A DNA stretch of 64,000 nucleotides from Acidimicrobiia bacterium (lineage in GTDB: Bacteria > Actinomycetota > Acidimicrobiia > Acidimicrobiales > Bin134), in NCBI GenBank assembly GCA_022826705.1, contig JAJDUJ010000007.1, forward strand, positions 1 to 64,000, read 5' to 3'. The notes beneath the pieces were generated by a model. That model did not search any database and was not told the DNA's origin. It saw only the letters and a list, made by a program, of their open reading frames with translations. Positions 51,199 through 58,999 of the stretch are shown in pieces. How positions within the stretch are numbered: the first letter of the stretch is position 1; the number at the start of each line of letters is the position of its first letter. A program made the position numbers and the translations under genes.

Positions 51199-52911
51199 AT
51201 GCAAGCACTCCAAGGTCTTTTAACGGGACGAATCGCACGGTCAGGGGTGGAGCTGCTCGCCTCGTTCCGACCGCGCCGGGCCTTTCCCGCCGTGATGGTG
51301 CTCTCCATCGTCACCGGGGCTCTCGTCGGGCTATTGGTGGCTGGTTTTGAGCAGCTCACCGTTGAAGTGCTGCTCAAGAGGCTCTTGGAGGGCCCACTTT
51401 GGTGGCAGGCGGCGGCTCCGGCCATCGGCTTGTTTGCCGCTGTCGCAATCTTGCGCTATCTCGGGCGGGGCACCTCCCCATCGACGTCCGACGAGTACGT
51501 CCGCGCCTTCCACGAACGCCACCCCCGACTGCCCCTCTCCCAACTTCCCGCCAAACTCCTCGCCGGTGTGGCCACCATCGGCCTGGGGGGTTCGATGGGA
51601 TTGGAGGGCCCCTCGGTGTACGCCGGTGCCACCGTCGGCCACAGCACTCAGGGGCTGTTTTCGCGATGGTTGCGCCGGGAGGAAGCCAAGATGCTGCTCA
51701 CCGCCGGAGCGGCTGCTGGCATCGCCGCCGTGTTCAAGACCCCGGCAACCGGGGTGATCTTCGCGTTGGAAGCCCCTTATCGCGACGACGTGGCTCGCCG
51801 GGCCCTGTTGCCTGCCCTGCTGGCATCGGCCTCCGGTTATCTGGTGTACGTGGCCATCCTGGGCACTGATCCGGTTATCGATCTGGGCAGCCACAGCGGC
51901 AATCTCAGCATCATCCATTTGGGCGGGGGGGCGCTCCTTGGCCTCGTGGCCGGTCTTGGGGGACGGGGATTCGCCTGGCTGGTGCGCCAGGCCAAAGGGC
52001 TCGAACTGCACTACCCGGTCATTGTCAGGATCCTGGTGGGCGGTGCGGTGCTGGCTGGACTGGTGGTGGCGACTGAAGCAGTGTTCGATCAACCCCTGAG
52101 CCTGGGCCCTGGGGTGGAGGCCACCCAATGGCTGCAAGACGACAATCACACCCTGCTTCTCATCGGAAGCCTGCTTGCCTTCCGGGTGATCGCCACCCTC
52201 ACCACCGTGGGCGCCGGAGGCACCGGCGGGCTGTTCATTCCCCTGGCCGTCCAGGGGGTGATTGTGGGCAGCTTCGTGGGCCAAGCATTGGGAACGGCCG
52301 ACATCGGGCTGTACCGCACGCTGGGGCTGGCCGCCTTCTTGGGCGCCGGGTACCGGGCGCCCATCACCGCAGTGATGTTCGTTGCGGAGAGCACCGGCGC
52401 ATCAGTGTTCGTAGTCCCCGCGCTCATCGCCGCCGCAGTGTCGCAGCTAGTGGCCGGATCCAGTTCGGTGGCTTCCTATCAGCTCGACAAGCGGGAGGGC
52501 CTGGTGGAGCGCCGGCTCGCTCTGCCCCTCACCTCCGCACTCACCACCGACACCCTGACCGTGCCCCCTGACGCCACGGTCAGTGAATTGGTGTACATCC
52601 ATCTTCTTGGTCGACGCGAACGAGAAGTACCAGTAGTCGACGGTGGAACCTATCTCGGGATGTGCGGCTTGGAGCAGATGAGCGATCTAGAACGCGACGT
52701 GTGGAACGACACGCTGGTTGCCGACATCGCTCGGCGCGATCTTCCCACGGCCCGTCCGTCTTGGACATTGCGCGATGCAGTGGCCCAGATGGACGCCAAC
52801 GACACCGACCAATTGCCGGTGACCGACGACGACGACACCTTCATCGGGGTGGTGCGGGCCGACGACATCCTTCGACTCGACGAGATCCTCGACGAGACGG
52901 AGGGAGTATGA
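51199..52911 (+). CDS. ClC-family chloride channel/antiporter with CBS domains
   Basis: This 570-residue ClC protein has about 10-12 membrane helices and two C-terminal CBS domains (about 440-565). Selectivity motifs are visible: GGSMGLEGPS, with the gating glutamate in GxEGP, and GTGGLFIPLAV (GxFxP). Retention of the gating Glu favours a Cl-/H+ exchanger or gated channel. The CBS pair suggests control by nucleotides. It is divergent from glcD, with only 34 bases between the starts. Confidence 0.9.
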   Translation: MQALQGLLTGRIARSGVELLASFRPRRAFPAVMVLSIVTGALVGLLVAGFEQLTVEVLLKRLLEGPLWWQAAAPAIGLFAAVAILRYLGRGTSPSTSDEYVRAFHERHPRLPLSQLPAKLLAGVATIGLGGSMGLEGPSVYAGATVGHSTQGLFSRWLRREEAKMLLTAGAAAGIAAVFKTPATGVIFALEAPYRDDVARRALLPALLASASGYLVYVAILGTDPVIDLGSHSGNLSIIHLGGGALLGLVAGLGGRGFAWLVRQAKGLELHYPVIVRILVGGAVLAGLVVATEAVFDQPLSLGPGVEATQWLQDDNHTLLLIGSLLAFRVIATLTTVGAGGTGGLFIPLAVQGVIVGSFVGQALGTADIGLYRTLGLAAFLGAGYRAPITAVMFVAESTGASVFVVPALIAAAVSQLVAGSSSVASYQLDKREGLVERRLALPLTSALTTDTLTVPPDATVSELVYIHLLGRREREVPVVDGGTYLGMCGLEQMSDLERDVWNDTLVADIARRDLPTARPSWTLRDAVAQMDANDTDQLPVTDDDDTFIGVVRADDILRLDEILDETEGV

Positions 52912-52923
52912 CCGGGGTCTAGT

Positions 52924-52988
52924 AAGACCGGCTCAGTCAGGAAATAGCTCGTCTTGAGAAGACCGGCTCAGTCGGGAAATAGCTCGTC
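52924..52988. repeat. Direct repeat at the 3' end of a small gene
   Basis: A 30-base unit at 52959-52988, which contains the last codons and stop of the minus-strand small gene, is repeated at 52924-52953 with one mismatch. The period is 35 bases. It lies between two convergent genes. Confidence 0.88.
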
Positions 52989-53186
52989 AACGCTGTCAGC
53001 GTTCGGGGTGTCCCGGTATTCGCACCAGGGTTTTGCCCCAACCTTCACGAGTCGGCATTCCTCACCGGGGATGGCTCCACACTCCACGCATGGATCCTCG
53101 TTCTCTTCGAACATAACGTCGAAGTCGTCGCTTGTGTGCTTCAGCGCACGAGCTTCTTCGTAACGACGGTGGCGTCCCTTTTTCAT
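52968..53186 (-). CDS. Small Cys-rich, probably zinc-binding protein
   Basis: The 72-residue product starts with a basic segment (MKKGRHRRYEEAR) and holds a CVECGAIPGEEC plus a later KPWCEYRD, a plausible zinc site. The acidic C-terminus ends DELFPD. No family is recognised. It converges on the ClC gene. Its 3' end has been duplicated just outside the coding region. Confidence 0.65.
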   Translation of the reverse strand: MKKGRHRRYEEARALKHTSDDFDVMFEENEDPCVECGAIPGEECRLVKVGAKPWCEYRDTPNADSVDELFPD

Positions 53187-53335
53187 GGGCGGCTCCGCAA
53201 TATCAAGCCGGCAGCTCTTTAGCTCCGGCAGCAGGGGGAACTCACCCCCTAACCTCTCATAAAGGCCAGTCTAACCACTCGGTTGCCGTATCTTGCACAC
53301 CGCTAATTCCAAGAATGCCTGGCCGCGACACGCAA

Positions 53336-53848
53336 CTAAGCATCGAGAACCTTATGGCGGGCCTCCTCAGCACTCACCAGGGGTCGATCCGTGGACCACG
53401 GAAAGTTGATCCATTGGTCAGTTCGCCTCCACACGTAGTCGCACTTCACCAGGGAATGCGATTTCTCATAAAGCACCGCGGAGCGCACATCGCCAACCCG
53501 CTCAACACAGAAGTCGTAGACCATTTTGAGCGTGTGGCCGGTGTCGGCCACGTCGTCGGCAATGAGGATCTTGGAGTTGCGATGATCCACCAGGTCAACG
53601 GCAGGAGGCAGCATCACTGGAACGGGAAGCCGCTCATCCACCCCGGTGTAGTACTCGCAGTTCATCACGTAGATGTTCTTGATTGACAGGGCATAGCCGA
53701 GCGACCCTGCGCAGAAGAGGCCGCCACGGGCGATGGCCAAGATCATCTCTGGCCGGTAGCCGTCGTCGGCCACCAACGCCGCCAATTCCCGCACAGCCCG
53801 ACCATAGGAATCCCAGTCAAGCCACTCCCGGTCTGCTGCTTCGCTCAT
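53336..53848 (-). CDS. Purine-type phosphoribosyltransferase
   Basis: This is a 170-residue type I PRTase. ILIADDVADTGHTL is the PRPP-binding loop with adjacent acidic residues, and MILAIARGGLFCAG is the PPi loop region. It resembles the xanthine/hypoxanthine PRTases (Gpt/HGPRT-like) that salvage purine bases. The start ATG at 53848 is preceded by AGGAAGCAC. A duplicated copy of that start lies 56 bases upstream. Confidence 0.82.
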   Translation of the reverse strand: MSEAADREWLDWDSYGRAVRELAALVADDGYRPEMILAIARGGLFCAGSLGYALSIKNIYVMNCEYYTGVDERLPVPVMLPPAVDLVDHRNSKILIADDVADTGHTLKMVYDFCVERVGDVRSAVLYEKSHSLVKCDYVWRRTDQWINFPWSTDRPLVSAEEARHKVLDA

Positions 53849-53939
53849 GTGCTTCCTTTCGATGGGTCGGGGGAAATCGGTTTCAAAGAGCGCTCCTCAT
53901 TCATGTGTTTCCTAAATCGGTAGCCCTGAGCGCTCCTCA
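53845..53939. repeat. Junction duplication between rnd and the PRTase gene
   Basis: Two linked blocks recur. The PRTase start region 53845-53857 recurs at 53901-53913 with one mismatch. The 26-base rnd 3' end 53914-53939 recurs at 53874-53899, identical except for a 6-base central change. The extra copy carries an ATG with an AGGAAACAC site and a 19-codon mini-ORF. Confidence 0.78.
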
Positions 53940-55123
53940 AGCGTGAGCCTGCCTTGGCTGTCGAAGGCTACTGCCGCGGTCCCGCTCAACAACCGCTGGA
54001 CTGGTGCCGCGATGATGTCGGCTCGCCACCCCTTGAGAGCTCGACAATCTGGATCGCCCCGCAGCAGAGCCTCGATATCGCTGCGGGTGGCTACGAGGGC
54101 TGGATCGATATCAGCGTCGGCGGCGTGCTGGGCAGCCCACGACGTGATGAGGCTGACCGCCGGCTTGAGCGCTGGATCCAACTTGGGCGACTTGCTGGCC
54201 GGCTCGACCGCCAATTCAGCGTCTTTGAGCCCGTCGAGGAAGGCCAACAGCTCCTTGTCGGCGCCCTTGCGAAGGTTGCGAGGCTCGACACCCCGTATCT
54301 CCCGCAACTGGGCGAGTGACTTGGGCATGCGCTGAGCCACAACCGCAACCCCCAGATCCGACAGCACATGGCGAACGGGCTGATTCAAACGGGCGGCATA
54401 CTCTTCCCGCCATCGGGCCACTGCTTGGGCTATCCCCCTTTGTCGACCCTCCATGCGACGGACCTCTTTGATCCGGTGCCAGGCGGTTTCGGGAGACCGG
54501 CCTGTGTCGGCCCGCTTCAACAAGAGCGCACACTCTTCCTCAGCCCATTCCAGACGGCCTCGGGCATGCAGTTCCTTCTGCAAGATGTCGCTGATCTCCA
54601 GTAGGCGCTCCACATCGGCCGCGGCGTAGGCCAGCATGTGATCGGGCAGCGGCCGTTGAAACCAGTCGGACAGACGAGCTTCCTTGGCCAGCTCCACCCC
54701 CAGCAGGCGATCGTGGAGTGTGGCCAGCGAAGGCGAGCTGTAGCCGATGAACCCGGCCCCTATCTGAGTGTCGAAAATCCTCCGAGGCCGCGTCCCGCAC
54801 TCGTGGTAGAGGACCTCCAAGTCCTGCTCCGCGGCATGGAGCACGGCAAGCCCTTCACCGTCCAACAGCTTGGCCAGCGGGTTGATGGGAACGGCCAACG
54901 GGTCGATGATGGCCAGCTGATCGTGCCAAGCGATCTGGACCAGTGCGAGTCGGGGGTAATAGGTGCGCTCCCGGTGGAATTCGGTATCCAAGGCATAGGC
55001 ATCTGCGGTCGATGCATCAGCCACCACCGCGGCCAACTTGCGCCGAGAGGTGACTAGGGCTTCCACTCTGTCGAGGCTAACGGGCTGGGTGGGCTCAGCC
55101 GAGGTCTTCGGGCGTGTCGACAT
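53912..55123 (-). CDS. rnd: Ribonuclease D-like 3'-5' exonuclease
   Basis: This 403-residue DEDDy exonuclease has Exo I DTEFHRERTYY (Asp46, Glu48), Exo II LHAAEQDLEVL, Exo III YAAADVERLLE (Tyr-X3-Asp), and an HRDC domain (about 205-285) followed by a second helical domain. It trims tRNA and other stable RNA 3' ends. The ATG at 55123 is inside the 3' end of mobA (29-base overlap). The larger frame upstream is antisense-free but non-homologous and is ignored. Confidence 0.87.
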   Translation of the reverse strand: MSTRPKTSAEPTQPVSLDRVEALVTSRRKLAAVVADASTADAYALDTEFHRERTYYPRLALVQIAWHDQLAIIDPLAVPINPLAKLLDGEGLAVLHAAEQDLEVLYHECGTRPRRIFDTQIGAGFIGYSSPSLATLHDRLLGVELAKEARLSDWFQRPLPDHMLAYAAADVERLLEISDILQKELHARGRLEWAEEECALLLKRADTGRSPETAWHRIKEVRRMEGRQRGIAQAVARWREEYAARLNQPVRHVLSDLGVAVVAQRMPKSLAQLREIRGVEPRNLRKGADKELLAFLDGLKDAELAVEPASKSPKLDPALKPAVSLITSWAAQHAADADIDPALVATRSDIEALLRGDPDCRALKGWRADIIAAPVQRLLSGTAAVAFDSQGRLTLEERSGLPI

Positions 55124-55661
55124 CTGCCACCGCCGATGGTGGCGCAGGAACGTCGACAACAGCCAATTCATCGAGCAGCGAGGCAACCGCGCGCTGGCCG
55201 GATTCGAACAGGCGCTCGGCCAGTGCTGCGGCTGCTGTATCGATGGCCAAGGGCAGATAGTGGCGCCGTTGGTCGGTGAATACGGCCGCTGAGGGGGCGG
55301 CAGCCGGAGACTCCCGAACTGCCTGCACCAGCACCGCCACATCCTCGGGGCTGATAGCGGGGAGATCACAGGGCAAGACCACCGTTACCGGATGATCGGC
55401 CAATTCCAGCGCGGTGGCCACTGCCCCAAGAGGACCCTCGCCGGGCCAGCGGTCGGAGATGTGCCGGGCATCGGCTAAGGCCGCAGCATCCTCTAGGCGG
55501 GGATCGTTGCCGCCGACGATGAATCGCTGCGAAGCATGGGCCAATGCCTCCAAGGCACAATCGATCAGTCTTCTGCCCCTCACCGGGATGAACGCCTTAT
55601 CCGCGCCCATCCGTCGGCTCTGCCCTCCCGCCAGCACTGCACCGGTGAAGTCGGACTCGAT
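55095..55661 (-). CDS. mobA: MobA-like nucleotidyltransferase, unusual start
   Basis: The product has about 188 residues with the MobA/IspD-type signature AVLAGGQSRRMGADKAFIPV at the N-terminus and VVLPCDLPAI in the middle. MobA attaches GMP to molybdopterin. Start choice is awkward: no ATG, TTG or GTG lies before the first strand. A GGAGG motif (inside the flavin reductase 3' end) is 6 bases before an in-frame ATC at 55661. A GTG at 55637 is in frame but would remove part of strand 1. I report the ATC-based extent as provisional. FrameD overlap with rnd is 29 bases. Confidence 0.68.
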   Translation of the reverse strand: MESDFTGAVLAGGQSRRMGADKAFIPVRGRRLIDCALEALAHASQRFIVGGNDPRLEDAAALADARHISDRWPGEGPLGAVATALELADHPVTVVLPCDLPAISPEDVAVLVQAVRESPAAAPSAAVFTDQRRHYLPLAIDTAAAALAERLFESGQRAVASLLDELAVVDVPAPPSAVADVDTPEDLG

Positions 55662-55663
55662 TT

Positions 55664-56227
55664 CTAGCCTCCGTAGTTCATGCGGGTGTCTTCCATACGA
55701 AGAACGGGGGTGTCCTCGTCGTGCTGGAAGCCGCAGTCGACCACTTCGCCAATGAACAGGGTGTGGGCGCCAGTGACCACTGCGTCGCGCACCTCGCAGT
55801 CGACATAGGCGGGAGCGCAGTCCAAGATGGGCGCGCCGGTAACCCCGTCGTGGAAGCCGAAGCCGTTGAGGGTCATCGCCGCCAAATCGACTTCCACCGG
55901 CTTGGTGAACTTGCGCACGATCGCCCGGTCTTCTCTGGCGATCGTGCAGAGGCTGAACACTCCGCCCTCGGAAATGAGCTCGTGGGTATAGGCGGGATGC
56001 TCCACGCCAATGCCCACCAGCTTGGGCTCGAAGGCCAACTGAGTGGCCCAGTTGAGGGTCATGCCGTTGCGCCTCTCCCCGGCCCGCGAGCCCACTACGT
56101 ACAACCCATAGGGAAAGCTCCACAGCACCCTTCTGCGGAGTCGGTCGTAGGCGTCTTGAGCCTCAGGATCGTCCCCTACATGATCGGGGTAGGGGCCGAT
56201 GGGTCCGCTGCCACCTGGCGCTGCCAC
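55664..56227 (-). CDS. Flavin reductase-like FMN-binding protein
   Basis: The 187-residue product belongs to the flavin reductase-like family (split-barrel FMN binding). RRRVLWSFPYGLYVVGS opens the fold. RNGMTLNWATQLAFEPKLVGIGV is the FMN-phosphate region, and FSLCTIARED and AHTLFIGEVVDCG follow. It reduces free flavin for partner oxygenases or is itself an oxidoreductase. The GTG at 56227 with GGAGGG six bases upstream is the start. It lies one base after the DUF3151 stop. Confidence 0.82.
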   Translation of the reverse strand: MAAPGGSGPIGPYPDHVGDDPEAQDAYDRLRRRVLWSFPYGLYVVGSRAGERRNGMTLNWATQLAFEPKLVGIGVEHPAYTHELISEGGVFSLCTIAREDRAIVRKFTKPVEVDLAAMTLNGFGFHDGVTGAPILDCAPAYVDCEVRDAVVTGAHTLFIGEVVDCGFQHDEDTPVLRMEDTRMNYGG

Positions 56228-56228
56228 G

Positions 56229-56675
56229 TCAAGCCCTCCAGTCCGCTGGAGGCCACGACGGGTCGAGTTGGTGCAAGAAGAGAAGGCAGCGCTCCTCCTC
56301 GTCAGTCTCCCCAATCGCCGCTGCGGTGGCCTGCAATCCGGCCAAGGCCCGCAGGAAGCCCCGGTTCACCTCGTGGGCCCAACGCACGTAGCCCGAACCT
56401 CGCCAGCCATTCTGGCGCAACCGGTCCAGTCCCCGGTGATATCCCACCCGGAAGGCGGCATACGCCTCGGCCTGGTCACTGGCCAGCAATCCCAGCCGAG
56501 CCCAGCCGTCCAGGAAACGGGGAAACCGGGCAACCACTTCGGCCACGGCTTCCCTTCTTTGGGCCTCGTCCGCACCCATCGCCTCGGCCAGCGCGAGCAG
56601 TGCTTCGGCGGGCTCAGGATCCAGAACGGTTTCGGGTGGCCCTGAGCGGGTCAGATTCACCGGCGCATCAGTCAT
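56229..56675 (-). CDS. DUF3151 family protein
   Basis: This is a 148-residue helical protein with the conserved core FRVGYHRGLDRLRQNGWRGS, HEVNRGFLRALAGL, AIGETDEEERC and FLHQLDPSW. This is diagnostic of DUF3151, an uncharacterised actinobacterial family. It follows pyk by 19 bases and is followed by the flavin reductase gene, so the transcript probably starts at pyk or above. Confidence 0.85.
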   Translation of the reverse strand: MTDAPVNLTRSGPPETVLDPEPAEALLALAEAMGADEAQRREAVAEVVARFPRFLDGWARLGLLASDQAEAYAAFRVGYHRGLDRLRQNGWRGSGYVRWAHEVNRGFLRALAGLQATAAAIGETDEEERCLLFLHQLDPSWPPADWRA

Positions 56676-56694
56676 CGGCCGAATTCTTCTACGG

Positions 56695-58113
56695 TCAGTG
56701 GATGCGCACCAAGCGCAGCACGTCGGTGGCTTCCTCCATGCCGGCTAGAACGGCAACTACATCCCCAGGGACAACATGCCCGGCTTCTTTGGCCAGGCTC
56801 AATGCCTCGGCCACTCGAGCCTCGTAGGTGCCCGGCTCGCAGGCCAGCATGGGGGTGACTCCCCAGCTCAGAGTGAGCTGCTGAACGGTGCGCTCGGAAA
56901 TGCTGAACCCCAATATGGCCGTTTGGGGGCGGAACCGGGCCATCGACCGAACGGTAAACCCCGACGCCGAGATGCACACAATGGCGGCCAGATTCAGCTC
57001 GTTGGCCGCGGTGGCGGCCGCCCCGGTCATGGCGTCGGTGACCGAGGTGGGGGCATCAGCATCAGTCATGCGCAAGCGGCGGATGTTCTCCCCCCAGCGG
57101 ACGTAGTCGAACTCCTCGTCAGCCCGCTCGGCGATTCGGGCCATGGTGGCCACCGTGGCCGCCGGGTGGGCCCCGATAGCGGTCTCGGCCGAGAGCATCA
57201 CTGCGCTGGTGCCGTCGAAGACCGCGTTGGCCACATCCGACACCTCGGCCCTTGTCGGGGTGGATGCCTGGACCATGGAGTCCAGCATCTGGGTGGCGGT
57301 GATCACGGGCAAGCCCCCGGCGATGCAGTCTCGAATGATCCGCTTTTGAAGGTGAGGAGTCTCCTCCAACAGGCATTCAGTTCCGAGATCGCCGCGGGCC
57401 ACCATGATGCCTGCCGACGCCTCGATGATGTCGTCCAGGTTCTGAACGGCCGCCTGAGTCTCGATCTTGGCGATCACCAGCGGACCGTCTGGATGGGGTT
57501 CCACCTTCACCCGGCGTATGTCGTCTCCCGACCGCACGAACGAAACAGCCACCATGTCCACCGCTTCACTTACGAACGCGTCCAGGCATTGCAAGTCCTC
57601 TGGTGTCGGCGTGGGCATACTGAGCCGGTCGGAGGGGATCCGAAAGCCAGGCCGCCCGTGGATCACATCACCGTGAAGGATCACCCCGGTGGCCTTGTCT
57701 GCTGACACGTCGGCCACTTGCAGCCGCACTTGTCCGTCGCCCAGCGCTATTTGGTCGCCAACGGCGATGTCGTTGAGGAGATCTTCATATTCCACTTCCA
57801 CCAAGGAAGCGGTGCTCTGGGTGTCGCCCACCCTGATCTCCACTTCGGTGTCGGCCCGCAGCTCCACGCCTTCTTGGCCAAAACTTGCCGTGCGCACCTT
57901 GGGGCCGGGCAAGTCCACCAGCACCCCCACCCGCCGACCCGCCTCCTGGGCCACCTGGCGCACGAGGCGCATACGACCGAGAGCCTCGTCCAGCGTTCCA
58001 TGAGCCAGCCCGATGCGAGCCACGTCCATGCCCGCGTCCACCATGGCCCGCAGCATCTCGGGCGATTCCGATGCCGGGCCAATAGTGGCGATGATCTTGG
58101 TTCGGCGGGGCAC
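56695..58113 (-). CDS. pyk: Pyruvate kinase, K+-independent-type signature
   Basis: This 472-residue enzyme has the A, B and C domains: TKIIATIGPASES, the B-domain lid (about 73-165), the catalytic-lysine strand LVIAKIETQAAVQNLD, VARGDLGTECLLE and ITATQMLDSMVQASTPTRAE. Two features stand out. The segment RIGLAHG (33-39) replaces the usual RxNFSHG, losing Asn and Ser that contact K+. The segment VDLPGPKVRT (66-75) has Leu and Lys where K+-dependent enzymes have Thr113 and Glu117. Lys at 117 marks the K+-independent group. Confidence 0.92.
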   Translation of the reverse strand: MPRRTKIIATIGPASESPEMLRAMVDAGMDVARIGLAHGTLDEALGRMRLVRQVAQEAGRRVGVLVDLPGPKVRTASFGQEGVELRADTEVEIRVGDTQSTASLVEVEYEDLLNDIAVGDQIALGDGQVRLQVADVSADKATGVILHGDVIHGRPGFRIPSDRLSMPTPTPEDLQCLDAFVSEAVDMVAVSFVRSGDDIRRVKVEPHPDGPLVIAKIETQAAVQNLDDIIEASAGIMVARGDLGTECLLEETPHLQKRIIRDCIAGGLPVITATQMLDSMVQASTPTRAEVSDVANAVFDGTSAVMLSAETAIGAHPAATVATMARIAERADEEFDYVRWGENIRRLRMTDADAPTSVTDAMTGAAATAANELNLAAIVCISASGFTVRSMARFRPQTAILGFSISERTVQQLTLSWGVTPMLACEPGTYEARVAEALSLAKEAGHVVPGDVVAVLAGMEEATDVLRLVRIH

Positions 58114-58176
58114 GAGATTTAACGCTACCGCCCGGTCGGGCTGAATTCGCGGTCTATAGGAAGCCGGCCTCTTCCA

Positions 58177-58962
58177 TTAATTCATGCGGGCACGGGCCAG
58201 GGTGGCCAGTCGTTGAAGCTGGTCCTCATCATCGTCCTCGGCAACTTGGGCCAACTGCTCGAACCGGCGGGCGGCCTGGTCGAATCGGCCCCGCTCCATG
58301 TTGATCATGCCGAGTTGCTTTGCCTCGCCGGCTGGAACCGATGGACACATCGTCCGCAACTCCAGCACCCACTCCAGATTGGCGTAGTCCTTGTTCTGGG
58401 CGTAGATCGCTCGAAGGTTCCCCAACATTCTCTCCATGATCGACGAGTGGTCCACCGGTGCCAGATAAGCGGGGTGGAAGCCCTTGTCGCCCCCGGTGAT
58501 CTGGTGGAAAAGCTGCTCGCAACCCTGGGCGTCGAGCAGCGCTCCTCCCGCATACACGTCGATGAACACGTCGGTCTCGTTGCGATCCCGGATCAGGAAG
58601 TGCCCGGGAAGCCCGATTCCGTCAAAGTCATTGCCGGAGAGCTGTCCAATGGCGATCGTGAGTACGGCAAGGCTGATGGGAATGCCGGTGCGCCGGTGTA
58701 TGACCTCATTCAGGAAAGAGTTCCGCGGGTCGTAGTAGTCCGCCCGGTTGCCGTGAAATCCCAGTTCGCTGAACATTGAATGCAGCATTCCGTCTCGGCT
58801 GGAGCGGTCGCAGCGATCGACCAGTGCGTGGAGCCGGTCGAGTTCGGCTTGGAAATCCATCCCAGGGCAGCCATGAGCGGCAATGCACAGCGCGCCCTCA
58901 TGGAGCGCGAACTCCTCGTCTTGGAGCAGTTGCCTGAACTTCTCCGCGGGATCCCAAGCCAC
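58177..58962 (-). CDS. SirB1/transglutaminase-like protein with TPR-like tail
   Basis: The 261-residue product from the GTG at 58962 has an N-terminal helical region, then the SirB1 transglutaminase-like core: NSFLNEVIHRRTGIPISLAV and GIGLPGHFLIRD. The C-terminal part has TPR-like helices (GNLRAIYAQNKDYANLEWVL, GRFDQAARRFEQLAQ). The classic Cys nucleophile of transglutaminases is not apparent in the core. Role unknown; relatives are common near PrmC-like genes. It is divergent from GDPD 2, with 37 bases between starts. Confidence 0.75.
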   Translation of the reverse strand: MAWDPAEKFRQLLQDEEFALHEGALCIAAHGCPGMDFQAELDRLHALVDRCDRSSRDGMLHSMFSELGFHGNRADYYDPRNSFLNEVIHRRTGIPISLAVLTIAIGQLSGNDFDGIGLPGHFLIRDRNETDVFIDVYAGGALLDAQGCEQLFHQITGGDKGFHPAYLAPVDHSSIMERMLGNLRAIYAQNKDYANLEWVLELRTMCPSVPAGEAKQLGMINMERGRFDQAARRFEQLAQVAEDDDEDQLQRLATLARARMN

Positions 58963-58999
58963 GAATAGTGAATCTACTCCGACTACTACTCTTTCGCTG

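Noticed and set aside
53187..53335. tRNA-like look of the spacer (an accgagtggttagactgg-type segment on the minus strand and a ggggg/ccccc hairpin)
   Set aside because: No acceptor stem, no TTCRA T-loop in the right place and no cloverleaf could be built; most likely ordinary intergenic DNA.
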